NCBI GenBank assembly: GCA_037976565.1
Contig: CP137666.1
Location: 5,064,060 to 5,128,059, forward strand
Reading direction: 5' to 3'
Length of the DNA stretch: 64,000 bases
From: Mesocentrotus franciscanus
Lineage: Eukaryota > Echinodermata > Echinoidea > Camarodonta > Strongylocentrotidae
The position numbers were made by a program, and so were the translations under genes. Of this stretch, positions 49,583-61,140 are shown piece after piece. Position 1 is the first letter of the stretch; the number at the start of each line of letters is the position of its first letter. Under the pieces are notes generated by a model, which saw only the letters and a program-made list of their open reading frames with translations, did no database searches and had not been told where the DNA came from.

Positions 49583-49779
49583 TTCAATTCGCTCTCCTCT
49601 CGATTTCTCTCGCTTCATTGCTCTCTTCTCTATTTCCGCTCCCTTCCTAACTCTATAACTGCACTTCGAGGCAAATACATACGAGTTATTCAGAAAATCT
49701 GTTGCAGCATGCGCCCTAGCAATAAGTGATTTGTTCGTATTTCAGCAAATATTTATTTTGCACTTGATAAAGAAACAAA

Positions 49780-50220
49780 ATAATAAGATATTAGACCATT
49801 TGATAACATCACTTATTTTGTATTATTCAATCAATCAACAGAATCATAAGACATAAAATATGAGCTCATTTTGTTTCCAATTCAATACTATTGTTCAATA
49901 CACACAATCTGTAGACATAAAATATCAGCTCAATTGATAACATTTCATTTTCAATTCAATCATTACACACAACCAATAGGCATTAAAAAGCTCATTTTAT
50001 AACATTCATTTTCAATTCAATCATTACACACAACCAATAGGCATTAAAAAGCTCGTTTTATAACATTCATTTTCAATTCAATCATTACACACAATCTATA
50101 GGCATAAAACATGAGCTCATTTGATAACATTTCATTTTCAATTCAATCATTACACACAATATTAGGCATAAAATATGAATTGATTTGATAACATTTTGTA
50201 TCCAATTAAATCACTCTCAA
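49780..50220. repeat. Minisatellite 1, unit about 61-68 bp, about 6-7 copies
   Basis: Repeats of TTTTCAATTCAATCATTACACACAA with GGCATAAAA and AGCTCATTT(T/G)ATAACATT. Units are 61-68 bp and degenerate toward both edges. Confidence 0.9.
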
Positions 50221-50710
50221 CTTCTAGGAAATTTTTTAAAAATCAACAATTGTGCTAACTGATAGTATATAGATTAGATAGTGGTATCAATTGTTTAAAC
50301 ATTATTAATTGGTTCATGTTACACCAAAGGATTATTAAACATTGAAGTCTGAAATTAGGAGCAAAGTGGACATCAAAACCATGTAAAATAACATTTGTGA
50401 AAACGACATGGAATATAACAGGTCATATGTTTAAAGCCTTTGTTAACAAATCTTTCAAAGATTTAAAGATATTATGACAACTGACATCTAACATGATGAT
50501 TCTAAAGTCACAATTAGCAACAATTTTAGCAAAAATCATACATATTTAATTGTGATATTAATTTTGACAGAAAATAAAGTATCATACCTCAAAAAAGAGG
50601 TTCAGGAACATTATTAAACACAACGCTAATTTTACAATCCATATATAAAGTAAATGACAGCTTTTGTCATATCAAAGTAGGTTCCACTCATGGACAATTA
50701 TGTTACACAA

Positions 50711-51162
50711 AGTATCTTATTCTAAGGTTTGAGGTATGGACACAATATCATGGGGGGGGTGGCTATAGTACAAAAAACATACATAAAGAGTATTAAATTG
50801 TATGGTTTGAGTTATGCAGTATTTATTCATCTCAAGAACAGTATATGAATAATATCATATTGTAAGGTTTGGGTTATACAGTATGCAGTCATCTCAAGAA
50901 CAGTACATGAATAGTATCATATTGTAAGGTTTGGGTTATACATTATGTATTCATCTCAAGAACACTACATAAATAGTATCATATTGTAAGGTTTGGGTTA
51001 TACATTAAGTATTCATCTCAAGAACAGTACATAAATAATATCATATTGTAAGGTTTGGGGTATACAGTATGTATTCATCTCAAGAACAGTACATAAATAG
51101 TATCATATTGTAAGGTTTGGGTTATACAGTATGTATTCATCTCAAGAACAGTACATAAATAG
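50711..51162. repeat. Minisatellite 2, left block (62-bp units)
   Basis: Seven units, the first two degenerate. Canonical phase starts are at 50789, 50851, 50913, 50975, 51037 and 51099. The unit core is ATCATATTGTAAGGTTTGGG. It is interrupted at 51163. Confidence 0.97.
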
Positions 51163-51472
51163 AGTGGTGAAGTGTGACGTCATCAAAAATCTATTTTTGG
51201 AATTTCTCAACTTTTTCTTCATTTTCCGAAAGAGCACCAAAAATAATGTCAAAATGTCGAAAACCAATTGAATATGTTAAGTATTGGCTGAGATATGACC
51301 ATCTGAATAAAGATTGCCTATGGGTCAGTGTTATATTGCTCTGGCTCCTAATGTTATGAGCCAGACAATATAACTAGTCCCCATAGGCAATATTTTAATC
51401 AGATGGTCATATCTCTCAAATACAGTATATTCAATACATCATATTTTTAGGTTTAAATATGAAATTAAATAG
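51163..51472. mobile_element. 310-bp insertion with central hairpin inside the minisatellite
   Basis: Flanked by TAAATAG on both sides (51156-51162 and 51466-51472), a possible 7-bp target duplication. Positions about 51268-51440 form a hairpin: GAGATATGACCATCTGA and ATTGCCTATGGG recur in reverse complement, with ATAT(T)G-CTCTGGCTC at the turn. No matching terminal repeats were found. Confidence 0.7.
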
Positions 51473-54400
51473 TGAACAGCTCAGTAAATAGTATCATATT
51501 GTAAGGTTTGGGTTATACAGTATGTATTCATCTCAAGAACACTACATAAATAGTATCATATTGTAAGGTTTGGGTTATACAGTATGTATTCATCTCAAGA
51601 ACAGTACATAAATAGTATCATATTGTAAGGTTTGGGTTATACAGTATGTATTCATCTCAAGAACACTACATAAATAGTATCATATTGTAAGGTTTGGGTT
51701 ATACAGTATGTATTCATCTCAAGAACAGTACATAAATAGTATCATATTGTAAGGTTTGGGTTATACATTAAGTATTCATCTCAAGAACAGTACATAAATA
51801 GTATCATATTGTAAGGTTTGGGTTATACATTATGTATTCATCTCAAGAACAGTACATAAATAGTATCATATTGTAAGGTTTGGGTTATACAGTATGTATT
51901 CATCTCAAGAACAGTACATAAATAGTATCATATTGTAAGGTTTGGGTTATACATTAAGTATTCATCTCAAGAACACTACATAAATAGTATCATATTGTAA
52001 GGTTTGGGTTATACAGTATGTATTCATCTCAAGAACAGTACATAAATAGTATCATATTGTAAGGTTTGGGTTATACAGTATGCAGTCATCTCAAGAACAG
52101 TACATAAATAGTATCATATTGTAAGGTTTGGGTTATACAGTATGTATTCATCTCAAGAACAGTACATAAATAGTATCATATTGTAAGGTTTGGGTTATAC
52201 AGTATGTATTCATCTCAAGAACAGTACATAAATAGTATCATATTGTAAGGTTTGGGTTATACATTATGTATTCATCTCAAGAACACTACATAAATAGTAT
52301 CATATTGTAAGGTTTGGGTTATACATTAAGTATTCATCTCAAGAACAGTACATAAATAGTATCATATTGTAAGGTTTGGGGTATACAGTATGTATTCATC
52401 TCAAGAACAGTACATAAATAGTATCATATTGTAAGGTTTGGGTTATACAGTATGCAGTCATCTCAAGAACAGTACATAAATAGTATCATATTGTAAGGTT
52501 TGGGTTATACATTAAGTATTCATCTCAAGAACACTACATAAATAGTATCATATTGTAAGGTTTGGGTTATACAGTATGTATTCATCTCAAGAACAGTACA
52601 TAAATAGTATCATATTGTAAGGTTTGGGTTATACAGTATGCAGTCATCTCAAGAACAGTACATAAATAGTATCATATTGTAAGGTTTGGGTTATACATTA
52701 AGTATTCATCTCAAGAACAGTACATAAATAGTATCATATTGTAAGGTTTGGGTTATACAGTATGTATTCATCTCAAGAACAGTACATAAATAGTATCATA
52801 TTGTAAGGTTTGGGTTATACAGTATGCAGTCATCTCAAGAACAGTACATAAATAGTATCATATTGTAAGGTTTGGGTTATACATTATGTATTCATCTCAA
52901 GAACAGTACATAAATAGTATCATATTGTAAGGTTTGGGTTATACAGTATGTATTCATCTCAAGAACACTACATAAATAGTATCATATTGTAAGGTTTGGG
53001 TTATACAGTATGCAGTCATCTCAAGAACAGTACATAAATAGTATCATATTGTAAGGTTTGGGTTATACATTAAGTATTCATCTCAAGAACACTACATAAA
53101 TAGTATCATATTGTAAGGTTTGGGTTATACAGTATGTATTCATCTCAAGAACAGTACATAAATAGTATCATATTGTAAGGTTTGGGTTATACAGTATGTA
53201 TTCATCTCAAGAACAGTACATAAATAGTATCATATTGTAAGGTTTGGGTTATACAGTATGTATTCATCTCAAGAACAGTACATAAATAGTATCATATTGT
53301 AAGGTTTGGGTTATACAGTATGTATTCATCTCAAGAACAGTACATAAATAGTATCATATTGTAAGGTTTGGGTTATACAGTATGTATTCATCTCAAGAAC
53401 AGTACATAAATAGTATCATATTGTAAGGTTTGGGTTATACAGTATGTATTCATCTCAAGAACAGTACATAAATAGTATCATATTGTAAGGTTTGGGTTAT
53501 ACAGTATGCAGTCATCTCAAGAACAGTACATAAATAGTATCATATTGTAAGGTTTGGGTTATACATTAAGTATTCATCTCAAGAACAGTACATAAATAGT
53601 ATCATATTGTAAGGTTTGGGGTATACAGTATGTATTCATCTCAAGAACACTACATAAATAGTATCATATTGTAAGGTTTGGGTTATACAGTATGTATTCA
53701 TCTCAAGAACAGTACATAAATAGTATCATATTGTAAGGTTTGGGTTATACAGTATGTATTCATCTCAAGAACACTACATAAATAGTATCATATTGTAAGG
53801 TTTGGGTTATACAGTATGTATTCATCTCAAGAACAGTACATAAATAGTATCATATTGTAAGGTTTGGGTTATACAGTATGTATTCATCTCAAGAACAGTA
53901 CATAAATAGTATCATATTGTAAGGTTTGGGTTATACAGTATGTATTCATCTCAAGAACACTACATAAATAGTATCATATTGTAAGGTTTGGGTTATACAG
54001 TATGTATTCATCTCAAGAACAGTACATAAATAGTATCATATTGTAAGGTTTGGGTTATACAGTATGTATTCATCTCAAGAACATTACATAAATAGTATCA
54101 TATTGTAAGGTTTGGGTTATACATTAAGTATTCATCTCAAGAACAGTACATAAATAGTATCATATTGTAAGGTTTGGGTTATACATTATTTATTCAGCTC
54201 AAGAACACTACATAAATAGTATCATATTGTAAGGTTTGGGTTATACAGTATGTATTCATCTCAAGAACAGTACATAAATAGTATCATATTGTAAGGTTTG
54301 GGTTATACAGTATGTATTCATCTCAAGAACAGTACATAAATAGTATCATATTGTAAGGTTTGGGTTATACATTAAGTATTCATCTCAAGAACAGTACGTA

Positions 54401-54677
54401 AATAGTATCATATTGTAAGGTTTGGGTTATACATTAAGTATTCATCTCAAGAACACTACATAAATAGTATCATATTGTAAGGTTTGGGTTATACATTAAG
54501 TATTCATCTTAAGAACAGTACATAAATAGTATCATATTGTAAGGTTTGGGTTATACAGTATGTATTCATCTCAAGAACAGTACATAAATAGTATCATATT
54601 GTAAGGTTTGGGTTATACATTATGTATTCATCTTAAGAACAGTAGTATCATATTGTAAGGTTTGGGTTATACATTAT
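51473..54677. repeat. Minisatellite 2, main block (62-bp units, about 51.5 copies)
   Basis: From 51490 to 54590 the array is exactly 50 x 62 bp with no net insertion or deletion. The last unit lacks 8 bp. Unit: ATCATATTGTAAGGTTTGGG, GTTATACAGTATGTATTCAT, CTCAAGAACAGTACATAAAT plus AG. Variation is confined mainly to the CAGTATGTAT segment (variants CATTAAGTAT, CATTATGTAT, CAGTATGCAG) and to CAGTAC/CACTAC. Confidence 0.98.
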
Positions 54678-54759
54678 CCGACGAATCTAACAGCAGGCCC
54701 GTAACCAGGGGGTACGGGGGGTTCGATCGAACCCCCTAAAATTGTCAAAGGTTAGAAAA

Positions 54760-54855
54760 AAGGGGGAAGAAAAGAGAGAAAAGAGGGGAAGAAAAGAGAG
54801 AAAAGAGGAGAGAAAAGAGGAGAGGAGAAGAGAAGAGAAGAGAAGAGAAGAAGAT
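54760..54855. repeat. Purine-rich (GAAAA/GAGAA)n tract
   Basis: Almost pure A and G over about 95 bp, next to the minisatellite end. Confidence 0.9.
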
Positions 54856-56131
54856 CCGGTTTGAAAGCCCTTCAGACGACCCCCACCAGACACACCCTCA
54901 CCCACAACCCGATGTTAAAACAGCTTAAAACCGGGGTCGTCAATCCCCACTCGCCAACCAATTAACGCTGGGTAACAGGGGCGAGATTACTCGTTCAAGT
55001 GTGGGAGCTGGTACCGGTAAGATAACAGTGTTCTCTGCGCCGCCATGAAGTGCCTAAAGCGCGGGTGTACGTCTTGTAGCCTGTCGGGGAATATTGAATA
55101 ATGGTTGGTTAACAAAACCATTTTGTATTGAAAAGGGTGTACGCCAAGGCTGTGTTCTATCATCATATGTTCATTCTAGTTGTTGAGGTTTTGGCAAGGA
55201 AAATAAAAAGTAGTATTAAAATAAAAGGCATTGCGAAGGAATGAAGCAAATTTAAATGAAGTAGTCAGAGATAAATATATCTCAATTAGCAGACGATACG
55301 ATTTTTGTTGATTCGATTGAATCTGGAAATGGAGCCATGAAAGAAGTATCGGCGTTTGGTATATACGCAGGTCCAAAATTAAATTATAATATAACTCAAG
55401 TTGTATTGGTAAATTGAAATTTTCAAGAATGTTTTGATAATTAAGAATGGTCAGAAGAACCAGTAAAATATCTTGGAGTGTATATAAATGTTAATAATGA
55501 ACAATTTGAACAATTGAATTGGTTTAGAAAAAATATAAAAATTAAGAAAATTGTTAATATGTGGAAGATGAGAAACCTTACTTATACACCAGTTCACAGT
55601 TACGTTTTGCACATGTGCAATACAAAGGTCAAGTGTTCCAGTTCGGTATTAGTCGAATTGAAAAGCCTGGATAAGATTTTTTACGTGCTATTCTTGAGTA
55701 CATCGATTGGAAATTCCTTGATACGAAGGTTGATAAATTGTTCTCATGAAAGTGAACAAAAGATATCCCATGACAAACATCTGCCACTCTGAACATGACT
55801 GCACAGAATTAAGGCTCTATATCCTACCCATGATTGTAGAATGCAATATGACTATAGGGTCAAGTGGGACATATGCTATCTGTGAACTCAGGATTTCTTG
55901 GGGGCCAATTTTGGAATTGTGCGAGCCAATTATTGGTACATAATGGTGACCACTAAAGCAGTGGCGTATTGAGCAAAATCATTGGGGGATCCGCATCACC
56001 ACCACTCTTACATGCAGGCCCTGCTGTACGTTTTCAAAGTGGTTGGGGGGAGGCTAAAGTATTTACGACCAGGTAGAGCGTAGCATAAATCAGCGTGGGG
56101 TCTAGGGGCAAAGCCCTGGCGAGGGTCAAGG

Positions 56132-56283
56132 GGCGGAGCCCCCGGAAGCTCAGGGGTTTTAAGCATTAAATTACGGTCAGATGAGCATCCACGGGCCCGC
56201 CTTAGGGCGCTAGGTGGAGTCCAGGCGGCAGAGCCCCCGTAAGCTCAGGGGTTTTAGGTATTAAATCACGGTCAGATGAGCAT
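56132..56283. repeat. 94-bp partial tandem duplication
   Basis: GCTCAGGGGTTTTAAGCATT and GCTCAGGGGTTTTAGGTATT, each followed by ACGGTCAGATGAGCAT, recur 94 bp apart. Confidence 0.85.
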
Positions 56284-56899
56284 ATTTTGATACCTCATTA
56301 TTTTGTGACACTGGCAGGTCACTATTCTTTCCTTTTTTCTCTCTTTCTTTCTATTTCTCTTTAATTTACTCTTTCAAAAAAGGGGGGGGCGGGGCTGTAA
56401 ATTTGGGAATTTGTCATTTTTCAACAAACGCATAAAAAGTACAATTTACCGAAAGTGAGGAAAAATCCCGGAAAATTATGTCATTTTCAGCAAAATTTGT
56501 AAATCACTAGTATCGAATTAGAAATAAACCATGCTTAAATTCTATTTCGGGGGAACTGCAGTAAATTGCACCTGAAAAAGCATTATGCGAATTATAAGTT
56601 CCGAACGCTTTCTTTCATACTAATACACAAAAAGGTTCCGAAAGCTTAAATGTATACTATTGCACAAGATGTAATAAAACAATATGAATAATTCTAATGA
56701 TACACTTACATGCAAATGCATGATCTTTTTTGCGTTTCTTTCTGCCTGCAAAATAGTTTTCTTCTGCATTTTGTTTTGTTGCTGTTTGAGTTTATATTCA
56801 TATTATTGTTATCAAACAGGAATAAATAAATAAATAAATAAGTACATTTGTACAATGATAGTTGTACAATGATGATAGAAGAAGCAATAAAAATCGCAA

Positions 56900-57519
56900 C
56901 TGATCTTTCCTTATTTTCCCCCTTTTCTTTTTTTCTTCTCTATATTTTCTTTCCCTTTCTCTCCTCTTTTCTTTTCCCATCCCTTCCTCTCTCTCTCTCT
57001 TTTTTCCGAGGGGAGGCAAGGCCTTTCGGCCCCCCGTTACCTTGTTGGCGGGGAAATCTCCTCACCTTTCTTCTTCCTTTTTTTCCCTTTCCCTTTCTCT
57101 CCTCTTCCCTTTCCTTTTCCTTCCTTCTCTCTATTTTAAGTTTTCTGGGGGGGGGGGGCAAGGGCCTTTCGCAACTGATCTCCCCTTCATTTCATCCTTT
57201 TCTTTTCTTCTTTCTCTTTTTTGTTCCCTTTTAGCTCTCCTCTTTCCCTTTTCCCCTTTTTGGCGGGGAGAGACAAGGGCCCTTGGCCCCGATCCACAAC
57301 TAGTTGGCGGGAAAATCACAACTGATATCCCCCTTATTTTCTTTTCTTCTTCCTCTTTATTTCCTTCCCTTTATCTCCTCTTTTCCTTTTTTGCTGGGGG
57401 GGGGGGCAACAGCCTGGGAGGCAAGACCCTTTCGCCCCCGATCTCCTTCTTTCCCCCTTTTCTTTTCTGTTTCCTCTTCTTTGTTTCCCTTTCTCTCCTC
57501 TTTCCCTTTCCCTTCTTTT

Positions 57520-57553
<34 letters not shown>

Positions 57554-57555
57554 CG
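56900..57555. repeat. Long pyrimidine-rich degenerate tandem repeat
   Basis: About five degenerate units of roughly 110-140 bp. Each has a GGGG..GGCAAGG..CCTTTCG-type block followed by a C/T-only stretch, ending in (CT)13 at about 57526-57551. The long open frames through it are composition artefacts. Confidence 0.8.
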
Positions 57556-59172
57556 GGGAAGGGGAAGGCCTCCTGGCCCCCTGGATCCGCGCCTGTGTGA
57601 ACTGGTGCATGTGTTATTGGAAAGTATGTATAATTAAATCGTTACTGATTTAACAAATAGTTTTTGTTGCAACAATAGATTTGTTATAGATATGAATAAA
57701 ATATTATTTAATTTTCTTTGGAACTCTAAAAAAAGATAAAGTAAAGAGAAGTGTAATTTATAGCGATTTAAAATATGGTGGACTAAATATGATAGACCTA
57801 GCATCAAAAATTAAATCGTTCAGACTTTCTTGGTTAAACAAATTGTTTGATGTTGAGAGTCGCCCCTGGAAAAGTGTTTTTAATTTTTGGCTACGAAAAG
57901 TTATCGCCACCTATGTGTTTTATGGTTAATCGTTGTCAAAAATATATGCTTAGTCTATGCAAACAAAATAACTTTCCCCATGTTATACAGACTGAATGTA
58001 TACATGGGCAGAATTGAGATACGTCGATTCGCAAAGAGTTAATGATAAAGTAAGTAAAGAGATTTTGTGGTTTAATAGTAATATTAAATTTCATATAATA
58101 TCAGAGTATCAGATATTTTTACTCATGGTGTTTGGGAATCTCAAACAAACGTTAATAATTATTTACCGTCAAATAATTTACTCGTAACGTTTGAATATTC
58201 GAATTTGCAAAAAGCTTTTCCAGATGCTTGGTTAGAATAAATAAGACACAGATAATCCTAATAGGCAAATAGTACCGCAAAATAATGATAATGATAATTT
58301 GTTTGAAATGTCAGCAGGAAATTCGATAGATATACATTCTATGAAAGCAAAACTTTTTTATTTTGTTCTTATAAAAATGAAACGAAGGAAGCCACTATTT
58401 CTCATTAATTATTGGCAAGCCTATTTAGCATTACCAGAGGACTTTATATGTAATGATGTTTTATTATTTAGATTGAAACAAATATATTAAGCAATTTAAT
58501 TTTAGACTCTAACATAGAATATTACCTTCGAAAGAAAATTTAGTTAATAAGTGGAAAATACTGCATCAAAATAAATGTGATGTTTGTAATTGTGTTAGTA
58601 CAACATTACACATGTTACTACACTGTAAAGCAGTTATAATTCTTTGGAAGATAATAGAAAATATAATTTTTCATATGTATAAAATAAAAGCCTGTATTGA
58701 TGAAAAGGTTATTATAATTGGTGTGCACAATTTTGAAAATGCAAATTGGTGTATAAATTTCTTTATTAGTATTACTGAGTTTGTCATTTATAGAAATTAT
58801 ATTGAATTTATGAAAATTAAGACAAACCAGACTATGGAAAGAGGTAAAGGTAGAATTTAAAAAAACTAGTTGAATTGTTCTTACTTTCGAAACAAATTAA
58901 GAAATGTAAAAGGAATATCTCAATTATTAGAAAACTTTTAGTTTATAATTTTATTAATTTGTGTAACCATGTAAACATTGTACTCTGAAATAAAGTTCCT
59001 CGGAGGTAAAAGAAAAAATATGTGTCGGGGAATGGATACTGCAGTTTTTTAAGTCTACATTGGAGACGAGAACACATTTAATTATTTATGACTTTCATTT
59101 TGTTGCATGGCTGCACCTTATGATATAGTTACCTACATGTGAGCAAGCTTTGGAGGGGAGAGGTGCCTTAGT

Positions 59173-59550
59173 CAGTAGCGGATCCAGGGGGCGGGGGCCG
59201 GGCCTCCCCTAGCAAAAAAAACAGGTAAAAACACCCTTTTTTAAAAAGAAGAAGATGGGCCCCCTCCCTGGGCCCAAGGGTGGAAGTGAAAAAAATTCAC
59301 CCTACCCGTAGGAAATTTTTCAGGTGCCCCAAAGAAATTGTGCTCACTACCCCTGGCGCCCAAGGGGGGGTAGTGGTAGAGAAAAAATAACCCTTCCCGG
59401 AGGTAAAAAAAATTTTCGCGTGCCAAAAAAAAAAAAAATGTGCTTACTACCCCCCACTGAGCGAAAAATCGACCGGCACGATTTTCAAATTTTCGCACGA
59501 AGTGGGCCCTTTAGACCCCCTCTCTTGCCGCCGGCTGGATCCGCCCCCTG
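59173..59550. mobile_element. hAT-like MITE A with 8-bp target duplication
   Basis: Ends CAGTAGCGGATCCAGGGGGC and (reverse complement) CAGGGGGCGGATCCAGCCGG. GCCTTAGT flanks it at 59165-59172 and 59551-59558. The 8-bp duplication and CAG ends fit hAT. No open frame of note. Confidence 0.9.
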
Positions 59551-59995
59551 GCCTTAGTTGTATCTATAATATTAAGAATATCATATAGGCCCTATATATG
59601 TTTGAATTAGGCTGACGTGGGACATGGGTCCCGGACCTCGAAGTGAGAGTAGTTTGAACTTTCCAATTGATTGAAAAAATAAATCAATGCCTGATTGTGA
59701 AAAGCATGCCTATTTAAACAGTTTTATTAAGGCGCGAAACGATTCGCATCAAGTTACACTTTGTTTTTACCAAAATAGACCAGAACGTATTTCTGAATTT
59801 CACAATTATTTGCGCTTAGGCAGAAAACAATTGAGTATTTCAACAAATTTTGTTGAAAGGCCGTTCAACAAATTTAGCAACAAACTTGCTTGAAAAAAAA
59901 AACTATGCAAAATAGGACGTTTTGGGGTCTTAAGGAAAACCAGGGGCTTCAGGGGCTCTGCCCCCTGAACTCCCCGCCGGGGCGTTGCCCCTAGA

Positions 59996-60409
59996 CAGGG
60001 GCGGATCCAGCCGGCGGCAAGGGAGGGGGCCTAAAAAGGGGCCCACTTCGTGCGAAAATTTGAAAATCGTGCCGGTCGATTTTTCGCTCAGTATCAGTAG
60101 GGGGAGGGTAGTGAGCACAATTTTTTTTTGGCACCCGAAAATTCTTTCCCTCCGGGAAGGGTTATTTTTTCAAACGCCACCCCTTGGGCGCCAGGGGTAG
60201 TGAGCACAATTTTTTTTTTTTGGCACCCGAAAATTGTTTTTCCCGCCGGGAAGGGTTATTTTTTTTCATCGCCACCCCCCTCCCCCTTAGGCGCTAGGGG
60301 AGGGGGCCCATCTTCTTTTTTTTTCAAAAAAAAACTGTTTTTGCCTGGTTTTTTTTCCTAGGGGAGGGGGCCCGGGACCCCCGCCCCCCCCCCCCTGGAT
60401 CCGCCACTG
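59996..60409. mobile_element. hAT-like MITE B, opposite orientation to A
   Basis: Ends CAGGGGCGGATCCAGCCGGC and (reverse complement) CAGTGGCGGATCCAGGGGG. CCCCTAGA flanks it at 59988-59995 and 60410-60417. The interior is homologous, inverted, to 59173-59550 (shared ATCGACCGGCACGATTTT in A, complement in B). Confidence 0.9.
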
Positions 60410-60628
60410 CCCCTAGACCCCTAGCCGTTTAAAAACGAACCCCCTAATTGAAAACTCTAGTTACGGGCCTGGATTGGCAAAAAGGGTATACTCGATCAGG
60501 CATTATTCCCTTACTTCTGGACGCATGTGGAGATGCTTTTCTGTCAAGATCCTGGATAATTGATAGTACTCCGGGTATAGGTTTATTACCGTTTGGTTTA
60601 CACCCAGCCCGTCTACTTTCCACATGGT

Positions 60629-61140
60629 CTAATAATAATAATAATAATCTGGATTTTAATATAGCGCTTAAAGACACACAGAAGTCAGCTATGGGGAATT
60701 CGACACCGTTCGGGTGTTTACCCAATAACAGGTATTGTCAATCACCAGGGTTAGCCTTTAGTTTTATGACCATTCGACCTTATGTAATGCTTTGCTTTTC
60801 CCTCACCCGATCCGAAGCGGGATCCGAAGCTAGACTCTCCGAGAGAGTCGTTGCGAAATTTTCGGCGCGATTTTCAAATTTTAAAACCCCTCCGTTGAAA
60901 AAATCCTGCGTACGCTACTGCCTACCATAATTTTGGTCTCCGTGAGGGCATAGGCAATTACTATATAACACAAATGCTTTCGCATCCTACCGTGTCCCCA
61001 TTTCTCTATTGGGTATATTGAGTGGCAAATGTAGGCCTACTATTAATGCCTTGCCAAAGGACATTAGTGCCGTGTCGGGGGTCGAACCCACGACCTATGA
61101 ATTTCAGGTCAAGTGCTTATACCAGTCGACTACGACACTT
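60629..61140 (-). mobile_element. tRNA-derived SINE, probably with an internal insertion
   Basis: On the minus strand a tRNA-like head begins at about 61140: GTGTCG pairs with CGACAC, the B box is GGGTTCGACCC, and the anticodon-arm region is irregular. GGCACTAATGTCCTTTGGCA, a body sequence common in invertebrate SINEs, follows. The 3' end near 60629 is GCGCTATATTAAAATCCAG plus (ATT)n. A CAGTAGCGTACGCAGG segment at about 60923 looks like another transposon end inside it. Confidence 0.7.

Larger units (their letters stand above)
55587..57607. mobile_element. Insertion nested in the LINE, 12-bp terminal inverted repeats
   Basis: CACCAGTTCACA (55587-55598) and TGTGAACTGGTG (57596-57607) are exact inverted repeats at the two points where LINE homology stops and resumes. 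The interior is non-coding: a 94-bp duplication (56132-56283) and a long pyrimidine-rich block. Other hAT-like end motifs (CAGTGGCGTA at 55963, GGATCCGCGCCTG near 57583) suggest more than one insertion. Confidence 0.55.
55093..59022 (+). pseudogene. 5'-truncated L1-like LINE, interrupted by a nested insertion
   Basis: TGTCGGGGAAT flanks the copy at 55082-55092 and 59023-59033, an 11-bp target duplication. Fragments on the plus strand read NNGWLTKPFCIEKGVRQGC, then LADDTIFVDSIESGN (the reverse transcriptase LADD box, about 55285), KYLGVYINVNNEQFEQLNWF and MWKMRNLTY up to about 55586. After the insertion it resumes at about 57610 with IIKSLLI, SDLKYGGLNMIDLASKIKSF, and a C-terminal CDVCNC..HMLLHC zinc-knuckle-like motif near 58580-58625. 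Stops and frameshifts are frequent. The 3' end has AATAAAG and an A-rich tail. The FADD/LADD box and CCHC end fit the L1 clade. Confidence 0.88.
54694..60471. mobile_element. Possible large composite DNA element bounded by CAGGCCCGTAAC ends
   Basis: CAGGCCCGTAAC at 54694-54705 and its reverse complement at 60460-60471 face each other, each followed inward by a GGGGGTTCG motif. All the nested elements of 55-60 kb lie between. No target duplication is evident, so the two ends may belong to separate copies. Confidence 0.35.

Noticed and set aside
50711..54677. CRISPR-like array
   Set aside because: Repeats are contiguous with no unique spacers, and the DNA is metazoan; it is a minisatellite.
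57042..57653. 203-codon open frame
   Set aside because: Driven by a pyrimidine-rich repeat (Phe/Leu/Ser/Pro); overlapping frames are open for the same reason.
61060..61140. Functional tRNA gene
   Set aside because: The acceptor stem pairs but the anticodon loop is irregular and a SINE body follows directly.
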